A DNA stretch of 64,000 bases from Escarpia spicata (GCA_963995525.1 OZ023213.1:37153275-37217274); one strand, 5' to 3'; positions 10,642-24,100 are shown, counted from the first letter of the stretch. The notes: generated by a model not told the origin, from the letters alone. A program made the numbers and translations.

Positions 10642-11361
10642 ATGCCGAGGTCGCGTAGCAGTGTCGAGGACAACCAAGAAGATCAGTTAGTTCTAAGAAT
10701 AATTACAGCCCTCAACGATTCAGCGGTGCTGAATAAAATGAAACAGGCTCTCTTTCCGGATGAACTCGCCAAAGAGATTCGTGAATTGAGACAAACGTTC
10801 AAAAACTTTCAACAGCAACTGGATGAAAAAAACAATAAAATTACACTGCTTGAAGATAAGGTTACTCATCTCCAGAACCAAATTGATGACAATGAACAAT
10901 ATGGCCGTAGGGCAAACCTACGTTTCAGTGATATTGAGGAGACAGGTCATGGGGAGGACCTTGAGTCAAAGCTCATCGAAATTTGTAACGAGCACATGAA
11001 AATCAGTTCTGCTGTATTGCCTAGCGACTTTGAACGGGTACACAGAATTGGTCGCAAAACGGACACCTCCACCAGGCCGCGACTCGTAATCGTCCGCTTC
11101 AAATCGGAGAAGACACGCGACAAAGTGTTTCAGTCAAGAGCTTCACTTAAACAAAAGAACGAACGAGTAGCCGAGCGAAGTTTGAAGATCTTCATAAATG
11201 AAGATTTGACAACAATGCGCTCAAAGTTGGCTTACGCAACAAGAGTGTTGAAAAAGGCAATGCGAGACTGTTGGACGTACAATGGGAACATTGTAATCAA
11301 GGATGTCAACAACGTGATTCACAGGATCTACACCTCGAATGAGCTGGACAAGTACCAATGA
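10642..11361 (+). CDS. LINE ORF1 protein (coiled coil plus RRM-like)
   Basis: Intact 239-codon frame from the ATG at 10642 (the upstream TTG at 10630 is not a start). Residues about 30-85 form a charged heptad-type coiled coil (LRQTFKNFQQQLDEKNNK). After it comes the ORF1 signature NEQYGRRANLRFSDI, followed by the FERVHRIGRK and RPRLVIVRFKSEKTRDKVF strands of an RRM-like RNA-binding domain and a basic C-terminal part with IFINEDLT. Such proteins coat LINE RNA as trimers and act as chaperones. The frame is open though the element is broken downstream. Confidence 0.8.
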   Translation: MPRSRSSVEDNQEDQLVLRIITALNDSAVLNKMKQALFPDELAKEIRELRQTFKNFQQQLDEKNNKITLLEDKVTHLQNQIDDNEQYGRRANLRFSDIEETGHGEDLESKLIEICNEHMKISSAVLPSDFERVHRIGRKTDTSTRPRLVIVRFKSEKTRDKVFQSRASLKQKNERVAERSLKIFINEDLTTMRSKLAYATRVLKKAMRDCWTYNGNIVIKDVNNVIHRIYTSNELDKYQ

Positions 11362-11816
11362 CATGCAAGGCATAGCACCAAATGTCGGTGATAATGATGT
11401 GAACAATTAGTTGTTGCTTTATTTGTTATAATATTATTACCTTTTTGCATTGTTTGCATTTACATTTATAGGAAATGTGTTGGTTAGAATGTATTGCAAT
11501 GCATTAGCTCCTACCACTAGAAAAAGTTGTATTCTTAAGTTTTTTTTTCTCGGGCCATCTTTTCAAATGGTCCTGATTTTGTTCTATTACATCGCCTTTT
11601 TTTTCTTGTATTTTTTTCTAAACATAATCTGTTTCTTTTCTATCTCTGACACTTTAAGTAGTTACTTATCATGCACCGCTTTAGCTTTACATGAACAAAA
11701 TACAAATATTATTAAACAAAATCTAGTAACTCAAACACTAAAGGCACACACTTTCATTGAAACATTACTGCACATGAAAAATATGTTGATCTCATTAAAA
11801 TTAAAAATACACTGAA

Positions 11817-12540
11817 ATGATAACTGACGAAACTTTTCTCCAATTTACAGGTGGTATTACAAATAATTGTCTAAATAATATTCTAAACATCAGTAATACT
11901 GTTGATGAAAATAATGAATTGCCAACAATACGCCGATCGTCATATTATGATTTTGAAAAATTTAATTTGTTAGTTCAAAACAAAAATAAACATTTCAGTA
12001 TCCTAAGTTCAAATATACAGTCCATTAATGCAAAATTTAGTGAGCTCGAGGCATTTGTAAATGAATTGTCTTGCTTAAATTTTAAATTAAGCATAATATG
12101 TCTCCAAGAGAGCTGGTTATCTGATAATGATGACTTATCACTAATTCAATTAAATGGATATGACTGTATATCCCAAGGAAAAAGTTGCAGCACCAAAGGG
12201 AGATTATTAATATATATAGATAAATACTTTGATTATGAAGTAAAGATGAAATTAAATATGTATGAACAATGGTAGGGACAAATAATACAAGTAAATGGAG
12301 GAGGCTTATCGCAGACAGTCACTATAGGAAATATATACCGACATCCAAGGCCTTCAAATGAAAACTATAACGAATTTATAAATGAATTTACAATGGTCAT
12401 ATCATCTATGCAACATCATCAAAACAACAACCTTATTCTTGCGGGGGACTACAATATAAATATTCTAAAAATAAACGAGCAACAACACTGTAGCACGTTT
12501 TTTGACATGTTAACTTCATTTAGTCTCTTCCCCAAATTCT
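11817..12540 (+). pseudogene. LINE ORF2, APE-type endonuclease fragment
   Basis: The frame from the ATG at 11817 contains SILSSNIQSINAKFSELEAF and CLQESWLSD, the N-terminal strands of an apurinic-type endonuclease with the catalytic Glu in QESW. After a TAG at about 12273 the same frame continues with GNIYRHPRPSNENYNEF and LILAGDYNINIL (the GDxN motif). It ends at 12537 before the reverse transcriptase. The domain nicks target DNA in target-primed reverse transcription. The stop and the missing RT make this copy inactive. Confidence 0.75.
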
Positions 12541-12555
12541 TCTTCTTCTTCTTCT

Positions 12556-12632
12556 TCTTGAGTGAGTGAATGAGTGAGTGAGTGAGTGAGTGAGTGAGTG
12601 AGTGAGTGAGTGAGTGAGAGATGAGTGAGTGA
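12556..12632. repeat. (GAGT)n array, right arm, distal part
   Basis: Continuation of the GTGA array beyond the LINE; the sequence after it again matches the left arm before 8337. Confidence 0.9.
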
Positions 12633-12954
12633 GAGGACTTACTGTTGTCACAGTAAAAGGTTATAATATGATATGAAGATCGTAGACCTGAATGGTAAAT
12701 GGAAGTAGAGCTAAAGTTTACGGAAATTAACAATTATACTATAACAAAATTACACACAAGATAAGGTTTGTACATTTTATTAAGGTACAAAAGAAGAGAA
12801 ACATTATTTACAGGTCACCCTCCTTTACTGCCAGCATTGCTTACTTCATAGTGTTTCTCCACTATTCCGAAACAGAGTCTTGCAACCAAGTCTTGACAGT
12901 ACACAAATGTTCGGGATATTATGTCGAACAGCTTAAAACGTGCATCTAGTAAAA

Positions 12955-13150
12955 CAGTGGGGGCGCTATATGTAGTTAATGACCTATCCGCCAGGGGGCT
13001 TGACAAAAATAAAGAGTCACGTATTTAAGCAGTACTTATATATAGTTGACCACTTATCCACCAGGGGCGCTATATGTAGTTCATGACCTATCCGCCAGGG
13101 GCGTCACATGTATCTTATGATCTATCCGTGAGGGGGCGTCACTTGACCGT
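12955..13150. repeat. Direct repeats with the CTATCCGCCAGGGGCG core
   Basis: The words GGCGCTATATGTAGTT and CTATCCGCCAGGGG (with ACTTATCCACCAGGGG and CTATCCGTGAGGGG variants) recur four times in about 190 bp of the right arm. The left arm has a poorer version near 5040-5400. Meaning unknown. Confidence 0.6.
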
Positions 13151-13229
13151 GACCTAGATATTGGATCTTGAACTTTAACCTTCACCTAGATTGCTCCATT
13201 GGATATCGGATACCCTGCGTCGTAAACCA

Positions 13230-14473
13230 CGCGACGTACTATTGATGCGTAACATGTACGAACAATATAATAATCGGCCTATAATGTATTTGTTTTATAT
13301 ATAATACGTTTTTATTCCCTGCTTCAGTACATTTTTATATTTAGATACTTCATGAATTAACAAATATTATATGAACTAGTCGTAAGCACCTAAAATAGCA
13401 TCCATTATTTTGACCTGTTCAGGCGGCTCTAACTTAGAATATTTTAATAATATAATATAGTTATAATACGTATATGACATTTATTGGATACGTATATATA
13501 TATGTATAATTATTTTCTTTCTGGTGCCTTATTCGAAAGTCAAATAGACCTACTGTAGCCAGGTAGTGTCCGATTCTCCAATAAACCATTGTAGCAATTG
13601 TTTTCGATTATTTCACAATATAGACAGTTATACGTAAATCATACGGAGTTTACGTAAGTAAGCACGAAAGTAACTGTACTTTGCAACACAACACATACAA
13701 CATCAACTGTACAATATATTTGAATATTTTCAGTAAACCCTAACGTTATGTTATATTCCTTGGTAGTCGCATTGCTTAAAGCCGTCTTCCAGTGACACAG
13801 TTTATCATATTATTATTACTCTTTAATTATAATTGTTATATTATTATTTCACATCAAAACATCATCATCTGTCCATCACGTGACGTACGGCAAGGTACTG
13901 AGAAGTTTATACGTTTTAAACATATGTAAATGAGTACAAATACATTAATTACTACTAATGGGTTAATTTAAAACCAATAAAAGTACATGAAGATAGAGTG
14001 TCTTGGAATTTAATAACAAAAATATATTCTAAGCATCTAGGATATAAACAGTGTACTTGTTGAACATACTGATCACACAATAACATGTGTTTAACAACCA
14101 AATAACATGCACCACAATCTTGTCGGGCTAAATGGATATCTACTCACACCGAAGTAAAACTAGTTGTAGACCCAATAATCAACAAAGCCCGGTAAACTTT
14201 ACTGTTCGACGATCTGGCTCCAGCCCAATGCTCCAGTCTCGTCCACGATGATATAATTTTGATTCAAGTGTATCCGAGGCAGTGCGATGACGCCAAACTT
14301 AGATTCTCATTTTAGGTTTGCTTTCCTGGCTACTCGTGATACGATCGAAATACGACAGTATCGATTATCGCAATAGAACTGCAATATTGGTATTACTATC
14401 GCAGTACCTTTGCAATAAGTAAATCTATCACCGGCATTCGCCAGGCATTGCACCGACGCATGTCTTCGGCACA
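13230..14473. other. Non-coding 3' flank / 3' UTR of MCT, right arm
   Basis: AT-rich sequence downstream of the MCT stop codon, matching the left arm 3729-4900 inverted. It should contain the 3' UTR. I could not fix a poly(A) site. Confidence 0.5.
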
Positions 14474-14643
14474 TCACAGATACGTTATTTCCGTTCTGGA
14501 GTGGATATTTTCCAAATGTCGCCGTCGTTCCCGCAACTTCTGTACACAAGGAAGAATGAACAACATAGCTCCACTGTAGGTGATCACGGCTCCAGTAATG
14601 AGGAATGGCACGTCGTAGCTTTGGGTCTTGTCGTATATCCAAC
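14474..14643 (-). CDS. MCT exon 7 (TM12, C terminus, stop)
   Basis: Acceptor ACTTACAG|GT; 170 bp ending in TGA at 14476-14474. Encodes [20 protein letters not shown] and the basic cytosolic end [10 protein letters not shown]. The C tail is short compared with vertebrate MCT1-4. Confidence 0.85.
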
Positions 14644-17600
14644 CTGTAAGTAGGATGCATTCAGTATGTAAGTGAGATATATTTAGTTTTCTTGTAGTAT
14701 ATATTCAGCCTACAAGCAACACATAGAGCACACCCAGCCTACCAATGGCGCAGAGTGAGCCAGCAAATCTGTTCAACCAGCATTTGTTTTAAAAAGATAA
14801 AATAAAACAAAATAAAATGTATATGTTCTTTAAATAGGTTTTAATTAGTGTACTCCTCAAAGCAGGTTTAGAGGGCTGGATTCTAGCAGACACATTTGGA
14901 TATAACAAATCTGGACAATTGTATCGCTACAATTATGCTAATAAACTGAACTGTCAAGTAGACAGTAAAATACTTCATCATACATTTAACATGAACAAAA
15001 ACCCATTCAGTCACACTTAAAACTGTTCGCTGGTACAATTGATGTATTCAGCCAACGAGACGCATTACATCTATGATACAGCCAAGTCAAACATCAAATC
15101 ACCCAGGCACAGATCCATCAGAAATCTATAATTATAATTATATATAAATATACTTGTTTCTATTAAATTCGACAGAACAATTTAATATATGTCATAGTAA
15201 ACTTTAGCATGTGTGTTTAGCTGTGGAAATCTAGTAAGTCTTTATAGTTACATTGTGCATATCATATAGACAAAATATCCATAAAAATACTATGGAATAA
15301 TCAGTAGATGTTATAAAAACGTATAGAATCTAGACATTCTATATAGTTGTATAGCAAAAAATGTTCTGTAGAAACCTTTCTACAACCTTCCTATTTATAT
15401 TTTTATAGAATCGTTTGCTTTATTGTTTGATTTAATTTACACAAACAATGTTGAGACCACAGTGGTTCCACCTAGTGTTTATACCGGCAACTGGAGGGCC
15501 GACAATGGCGCCCACTCCAAGAAATGGAAGCATCAAGCCAAATGAGTCGGTGAGTCGATCGATACCCAGTAGCTCCACCAGCACGATAGACGACAAGGAC
15601 ACATGCACGCCTGCACACATATTCCAACGAGGCAGTGCTTAGTGTCAAGCTTCGCCAGCTCGAATGTTTGTCCATCACGTTTGAAATTCATTTTTGGAAA
15701 AAAGAAAACTTATCTAGAATCCGCTAAACCGTGCTAGCTAGATTTTGTAGCTTTTTCAATGTAATTTTTTTTTAATCATCAAACAAATTTAACTTATTTT
15801 ATTCCGTGTTTAGGTCATTCTAAAAATCGGAATGTTCACGTGAATGATCGATGCGATTATGCCATTGTAACTGTGTTGATGTTGTCGACTTTCTTTGCGT
15901 TCTCAACAAAGACGGCAAACAAATTCAATGGGTTGAAGCAATAATCTTGGGCTCTGTCTGGTAATCTGCCCAAATGTATTGCTTGCTATTAGTGGCGACG
16001 ACACTGACGATAATATTGACGTCATACCCAAAAACAGTCATAGCCCATTGGCTCGTCTGACATAACTACCTAATACACACCCAGCGGAATAAGTTTAAAG
16101 GTAAGGTAAACAAGTTCTTATATAGTGCTGTATCCAATCCTCAGGACTGCTCAAAGCGCTTCACACTTTACTCCCTGACAGACTTGTTCAATCGAACACC
16201 ATCTCGACTTCTCTGGGACGCATCCAGCCACGCTGCAATTAATGCGCTAAGACTATTTATACACACATATTCACCACTATGTATAGCCAGGTGCTAATTC
16301 GAAATCGCAGCACAGGATTAGAAACCAGTTTCTGTCGATCGAGATTTCGATGCACTAGCGATCCACAAATGTTGCTGTGTCAACTCACCCACGGAGAGAC
16401 CAAACAGAGCGGCGTAGATAAGAAGTGTCTCGTAGGTGTGACAGAAGATGCTGAGAGACGTCACGACACCTGTGAACATCAGTACCACAGTGTACAGGAG
16501 CACTCTATTGACGCAGTTTCTGTCTGACACCCAGCCGACGACGACACGAGACACTGTGTTGGAGATGCCAATCACGGAGAGGAGAAAGACACCTTTCGAC
16601 GTAGAGATGCCCATCTGAAAAATATTTGCCGTTAAATAGTCGCTCGCTGTTAGGAATGGTCGAATAATTTCATAAAGTAGAAAAAGTTAGGCATTTAGTA
16701 TTGGTTCAAATCATCCACCTCGAACAACACCACAGTCACATTAAGAGAATGCGTACATCTGTCTTTTACGTACACAGTTACATGACGCATACCATCCATG
16801 ATTATGCCAAGTAAGAAATCACACCACCATTTTAAAAGAAACTTTAAAAATGCATGGAATTATATAGATAATTACATATTTCTGTAGAATTGTACAGAAC
16901 AATTTAAAATTATCGTATAGAAATCTACGTTATACTGTAGAATTCTGCATAATTTTATATAATTACATAATTCAAACTATTCTATAGGCAGATGTCCACA
17001 ACAATCCTATATAATAAGATAATAGAATATAATATATCTTATATAAACTTATACTTTCTTATTTAGTATGCCCATCGTCCCTCCTGGAGCATAGGCCGTT
17101 GACAACGGCTCTCCAGAGTCCTCTGACCAGGGCGCTTACTTGAAGCTGCCTCCAAGTGTTTTCTATCTTCTTGATATCCGCCTGGAAATTCCTTCGCCAC
17201 CTGTTATTTGGACGGCCTCTTTTTCTCCTGTCTTATGGGTTCCATGTCAGAGCCTGTCTAGTGATATTTGATGCTGGTTTTCGGAGCGCGTGACCAATCC
17301 ATCTCCATTGTCGTCTTCTTATTTCATCTTCGGCTGACAGTTGGTGTGTCCTCCTCCACAAGTCAATGTTGCTGATGGTGTCTGGACAGCGGATCTGGAA
17401 GATTCTTCTTATACAGTACATGATGGTTATGTTGGTTATCCTCCATGTCTCTGTTCCAAATAGTAGGACTGTATTGAATCGTGTATAATAACAACACTTT
17501 GGAGCTCCAGATGGTCTTGAGCTGGATAAAAGCTCCTCTCGCCTTGCCAATCGTAGCTCTAACATCCGCGTCTGTGCCACCCGTCTGTGTCAATGACGCT

Positions 17601-20600
17601 ATCCAAGTAGGTGAAGGCCTCTACCTCTTCAAGTGCACTACCTTCCAGTGTGACGGGCTCAGTGCTAGCTGTATTAATGTTGAGGACCTTTGTCTTTCCT
17701 TTATGTATGTTGAGGCCTACTTGGGAGGAGATGGCTGCCAATTCTGTGGTCTTCTCTTGCATCTGTTGGAGGCTGTGGGACAACAGTGCCAGATCGTCTT
17801 CAAAATTCAAGTCCCCCAGTTGCGTCCGCAGTGTCCACTGGATTCCATTTCTTCTCTGTGTTGTGCACGTCTCCATTATCCAATCGATGGCCAGGAGAAA
17901 GAGGAACGGGGACAGCAGGCAACCTTGTCTAACTCCGGTCTTCACATCGAAACGGTTCGTTAGCTGTCCTCCATGGATTACTCTGCAGCCTGTTCCTTCA
18001 TAACTGTTCTTAATCAGATTGACTAGTTTGGTTGGTATGCCATAATGCCTACGATGTCAAACGCCTTTTCGTAGTCGACGAAGCTGATGTAGTGCGAGGA
18101 GTTCCACTTCAAGAATTGTTGTACTATGATCCGCAGTGTTGCAATCTGATCCACGCATGATCTGTTCGGGCGGGATCCACTTTGTCGATCTCTCAGAAGT
18201 GGGTCGACTGCATCTTTCTTTCTTTCCAAGATGATCCTGTTGAACACTCTCCCTGACTATGACGGAAGTGTGATTCCTCTGTGTTGGAACAGTTGCTGAT
18301 GTCTCCTTTCTTGGGTAGTTCTATGAGGTATCCCTCTCTCCTGTCTGATAGACCTCTTCCTTTTCCCAGATCTTTCCAAAGAGAGGGTACAGTAGTTCCA
18401 CAGAGGAGTCTATATCTGCATTGAGTGCTTCTGTCGGAATCTCATCCGGTCCTGCTGCTTTATGGCCCTCCTGATTTCTTCCTAGGTAACCTTGTCACAC
18501 TTGATGGGTAGGTCCGTTTCTGCTGGCTGTATGTCAGAAGGGTCCGGTGGGGCAGGTCTGTTCAGAAGTTCTTCAAAATGTTCAGCCCATCTGTTGTGGT
18601 GTTGCTCAGTTTCCGTGATGATCTTTCCTTCCTTGTCTTTATCTGGTCGTTCTGGCTTGCTGTATTTCCCTGATAGTTTCCTGGTGGTGTCATACAGCTG
18701 TCTCATATTTCCACTGCCTGGAGATTTGTCTGCTTCTTCTGCCAGGCTCTCAATGTGGATGCGGTTGTCTGTTTTTGCACTCATGTTTACTTCTCTGTTG
18801 CCTTCTGCATGCTCTTCCTGTGCGTTTGCCTTTACTGCTCTTGTTCGACTGTTGTTTGCTGCTGATTGCTTCTTCTTCCTCACTTGGATTCTGCGCAAGG
18901 TTTCTGCTGTGATCCAATCTTTCTGTTGCTGTTTCTTCAGGCCAACCACTTTTTGTCTTGGCAAGTTGATGTCAGCGTCTTTTTGGTGTTCTGCTGTTCA
19001 GGTCGGTTTCTTGATCATGCAGCTCTATTAGCACTTGGAATTTGTTAGCAAGGTTCAGTTTGTATTCCTCTTTTGTGGGTGGATCTTTCAGGAGGCCGAC
19101 ATTGTATTTCCGTCTCTTTATTCCAGTCTCTATCCATTTCTTAAGCTTGAGTTTCATTGTAGCAATCAGCAGCTTCACTCTTACATCTTGAAGTAAACTC
19201 CTGAATCTCTTGCGTATACAGATGTGATCTATCTGATTATCTGTCACGTGGTCGGGTGACACCCATATAGTCTTGTGTATCCTTTTGTGTGGAAAATGCA
19301 CAATCTTGTTCAATGCACATGTGTCCGCAAATCTCTCTCCATTCTCGTTCATCTCTCCAACACCATGGGTTCCCATCACTTCGTCGTATCCATTGTTGTC
19401 CGTTCCAATCTTTAAATTGAAATCTCCCATCAGGATGTTCATATCCTTCTCTCGGAACTTGTCCAGGATGCTTTGTAGTCTGCTGTAGAACTGGACTTTG
19501 ATTTCTTCATCACTGTCGTCCGTTGGTGCGTAGCACTGGATGACATTCCCCTTGATTGTCTGTTTCTTTGCTCTGAATGATGCTGTGATGGTTCTCGGTC
19601 CATGCGCTTCCCATCCTATAACCGCCCTCTGTGCCGCTCTTGATGGCATGAGTACTACACCTTTAGTGTGGATGGCATCGTCTTCTTCATGTTCCGAGAA
19701 GAGTAACATATCTCCTATAGGTATCCTTCACTGTCCTGAGTGTGTCCATCAATTCTCGCTGATTCCCAACAATGCTAGGTTGTAGTTGTTCATTTACGCT
19801 GCTACATGCGCTGTCTTTCCTATCTGGAAGATGTTCCCATATTAATGTGCTAGGTCGAAAGAAGGGTACTCGGCCCTGTGGCTTCCGTGCTCTCTCGGTT
19901 TTCACCACGTGGCGTCATAGGAACTCGAGATGAAGACACTTCCTCTTCCAGGCATGTGGTATCTATAAATTCTGTTGACGAAGATTCTGTAGCAAGTAAT
20001 TTTTTACGAGGTGGCCCAGCGCTCATCCCTCCTCCTTTGTTATCCTGGGTTGGGACCGGCCAAGGCGAAGTTATATAAAGTTACAGAATACTACAATTCT
20101 ATAACATTCTATATTATAAAATCGACCGACCGACCGACCGACCGACCGACCGACCGACCGACCGACCGACCGACCGACCGACCGACCGACCGACCGACCG
20201 ACCGACCGACCGACCGACCGACCGACCGACCGACCGACCCATCGATCGATCGATCGATCAATATTATCGACCAGGAAGGTGACGTCTTTGAGAAGTTCAA
20301 GGTCAATCATCTGTTGAAACATTCCCTTCCTTTCCTCCGAGCAGCGACACAGATGGCATAAAAAAACATCCATCGTGTGGCGCCAACTCTCGGGGTAGTG
20401 ATGCCACGCAGTGCAAATCTGTGACGGGATTCGACTGGTAATCGCTTGTATCGCCCGACGGACTACCTTGTGGTGCAGACGAACTATGATTTAATGGCGG
20501 TTGCATCGTTGACTGGGGAGATTACAATATAATAATTACGTACAGCACTGTTATTATATTGCATTATGATGATATAATACTTTAGAGCAGTATCAATGGC

Positions 20601-20611
20601 AAGAGCGTATA

Positions 20612-20661
<50 letters not shown>

Positions 20662-20956
20662 AACAGTTGATCAGTGCGTATTCGTTTCAGTTGTATATCG
20701 TTCACACATGTATACTTTAGGGTGTGTATGAGTTAAATAATAAGTCCGTCACAACAATATATCATAGTATATTAGTCACAGCCGCGTATCGTGTTGAATC
20801 TATTACAACAGTGTATCAGTCACAGCAGTGTTGTATTAACTAAGGCAGTTTTTTATGGTACCAGTCATAACAATGTATCTTCGTGATTTGTTCCTTATTA
20901 CAGCGTAGGCCCTATCGCTGTGTACCGATTACAACTGTATAGGGCGATCTGTTTCA

Positions 20957-20988
<32 letters not shown>

Positions 20989-21097
20989 CACAGACATAAA
21001 CACTCATGCCGTGTTAACTTCACCACACGATCCAAAATTAATTTACCCACGTGTTAACTTCACTACCGATTACAACTGTATAGGGCGATCTGTTTCA

Positions 21098-21161
<64 letters not shown>

Positions 21162-24100
21162 CATAAACACGCACGCACGCACACTCACACACACACACAG
21201 ACATACACACTCATGCCGTGTTAACTTCACCACACGATCCTAAATTAACTTACCCACGCATGCGTGACGTTGTAATGTGGCTCCCTCGTGCTGCGACTCA
21301 ACAGGTATGCGTGGTAGCGAGTTCATTGAACTGGAATTCTGGGACAGAAGGAGTGAGCCGGATAGAGGTGTAGGACAGTTGTTCAGCGTCAAATCTGAAC
21401 CGACTTTCTTCGCCTCTACCACCGCTGCACTGTCCTTCGCTGTACTGCCGTTCAATTTGTCGCATCTGTCGCTCTCAGCGGGTAGATTCGGTTGCTGCCG
21501 TTTCGTCAACTCAAGTGGTCGGAAGAAGGATCCACATATGCAGCAGTTGAGAAGAATGCCGGCCTCGATGAGGACGGCGCCTCTCCAGCCATACTCATCC
21601 AGCAGCGCTTTAGCCAGCGGCGCGAAGATGACTGTTCCGATTCCCGACCCACAGACAGCGAGACCCGTCGCAAACGATCTTCGCTTCTCGAAGTAGTGCG
21701 ATACACTGACGATGGCGGGAAGATAGATCATGCCGAGCCCCAGACCTACACACACAGATAGCGTTATATCACACTGAACCTTTTCTGCTTATCGATTCTC
21801 AGATGCTCTTCTGAGCTTGGTTTCCGAGGATTTAGGCGCAAAAGAACCTTACCTTGTTATTATTATTATTTTCTAACTTATATTTTTAATATATGTCGGA
21901 CAGTATGGTATTTCCTTACTGAAAATAAAACAATGTATAATGTGTTGCACTAATATAACCTGATGTTGCTGACGTTTCTCCGACGCTTGCGCACAAATTT
22001 AAGTATTTGAATTCAAATCGTGATCTTTCGCATTTGTGCGTGCAAGTTCAAAGCGCCGGTTGATAACGTCACGCGGCAGTTGTCTCAAACAAGGCACATG
22101 TGGTGTTCTCATGCAAACGACTTTGACAATGATGTTTGCAGTGATAACGATATACCAAAGGTCAATAAAGATGTTGAAGGATATGTGTCGGTACAACCGT
22201 ACCAGCATGAACTAGCAAACCGCCGGCCACGTATACAAAAAAACGGATTAATTAACAAAGAACCCTAATTCAGATATGCGAGGTCGATTGAACAACATAG
22301 TTTTATTACAAGTTTGTGAACTATTGAGCGTGTCACAGAGCCACAGCGATACCGCCACCGCCAGTCAGATACGTGATAATGCGCCTGTAGTTGTACACTT
22401 GCCCAACGGTCGGAAACGCCGTCTTGGCATGGACCCGGCGACGTGAAAATCCCATTCCATGTTCAGCACAATTAATAAAGTCGCTTGGAAGAAATGTAGG
22501 CTACATATATGATGATACGAAGTCGATTTTCAGTGTAATCGAGTAGCTTGGATAAACCGAAGCCGTGTACAACGCCTGCAGCCGACAGTTTCGCCGGGAA
22601 ACATTTTGCAGGGTGACGTTTAATTTCGGCTTTGTACCGACACGATCTTGCACAACACACGTCTTTACCATGATGCTACTAAATCTCCATGTAGTACAAG
22701 ATCAAGCAACAAAATGTATGTAAAACATTAGCATGATTTGTATAAATGCAAAAATTGATGAACACTAAAATGTACTTCAGATTATAAGAAGACGCGCTGT
22801 CTCAGTCCACCGCGTGACGTCTCGACCTAGTCATCAGACAGTCTCTTAGGCAGAGTGCAGATGGAAAATTGAAACCTTAATTTCTGCAAGTAATTTGCGG
22901 AACAATGTATTGTTCTTCTGGCAAATAGTTTACATCGCACTGACCTGTGAAATAAATATAACGTCGGATTTTATGTTAACAAAATATCGAAGCCTTTGAT
23001 GTTGTGATCATCTTGATGGCGTATCGTATTATTTTCAGTTAGTAGATCACTGTAAATGAATATGTATATTGTATTGTGTGATGTACTCACCTGCCACAAT
23101 CCCGAGGGTGAAATATAAATAGTAGAGGTTTGGAGCAAATACGCTGATGGCAAAGCCGAACGCCGCCAGAACTGAGCCAGCGATCGACACCACTCGGCAG
23201 CCATATTTGTTTGTGAGTACGCTTACCACAGGCCCTGCAGAAGGAAGATGACAAATAAAGCGCGTTTACTTATCAGATGTACCCATTGTTAGCAGCCAAA
23301 GTAACATTAAATAAGTAGGCATACAATTATGTATAATTTATATGCTGATACTAATTTGGATGTATTGTAATTACATCGGCTCCCAAGTGTCGAGGTTCAC
23401 TCGCTGTTTTCTATATTCATTCGTAAGGTTGGACCATTGACATTTTCTATACAGTTAAATGCCATGTGAACTTATTCAAATCCAACTATTATAGCAAATA
23501 CTAAATATGGTAGCATTCCGAATTGATAGGAACACCTTTAATTAATGTTATACTAACATTGACGCATCATAATTTAAAAATATTCGAACGCTAACAATAT
23601 GCCTTATTTACTCCAATCAAATGTGTATGGTTGCACCAATCAACTACGGTACCCATGAACGGGCTCATCGGATGCCACAGTGTCTGGCTCACTGGTGCTT
23701 GATCGCAAATGTACATACAAAACGAGTTTTATAGAAATTTGGACTAGCGTCTGCCAAGAACTGTTTCATATATTGACAGAACAATATCAACATTTTTGCA
23801 TTAATTACGGTGTAAGGAAAACAACAACGTACTCCAAAATATGTTATCTCTTAAGACGCAACAATCATGATTTTTGGGCGCCTTTAGACGTCCGTAATTA
23901 GTTAAATGGAAGTGAAGTTGTAGATTGCATGACCTTCCTCTAAAAAAAACTTGAAAAAAATATACGTCTGATACGTATTAATAAAGTTACGGGGGTGGCT
24001 CACAGCACCCTATGATAATCGGTATAAATCTTCCCCTATAGGTCAAGCACCAGCGCTCTAAACAATATGTCACCCGCCGCCCAGGAAAATACGATTTTTG

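Larger units (their letters stand above)
10263..12540 (+). mobile_element. Non-LTR retrotransposon (LINE), 3' truncated, inside the GTGA array
   Basis: A 5' leader, ORF1 (10642-11361), a 455 bp gap, and ORF2 that breaks off in the endonuclease. Flanking GTGA arrays on both sides (10067-10262, 12556-12632) suggest it sits inside what was one array. Loss of the 3' part is unusual for a LINE and points to a later deletion ending at a CTT run (12536-12558). It is absent from the left arm. Confidence 0.7.
9598..20525. repeat. Right arm of giant inverted repeat
   Basis: Mirror image of the left arm, longer because it carries two extra insertions: a truncated LINE at 10263-12540 and an RTE LINE at 17055-19925. 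The spacer between the arms is about 300 bp (9300-9597). Homology stops outside the arm near 20525, where the sequence becomes an AT-rich MCT intron. Confidence 0.9.

Noticed and set aside
17481..18003. Plus-strand frames of 130-160 codons
   Set aside because: They are antisense shadows of the RTE reverse transcriptase on the minus strand. Same for 18492-19031 plus and 29101-29508 plus.
620..20525. Reading the palindrome as an uncollapsed haplotype pair
   Set aside because: About 12% difference in exon sequence, different insertions and independent lesions are more than I would expect of two alleles, but only long reads can settle it.
22020..22268. 82-codon plus frame with Cys/His residues as a possible exon
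   Set aside because: No splice borders, no recognisable domain, inside an MCT intron.
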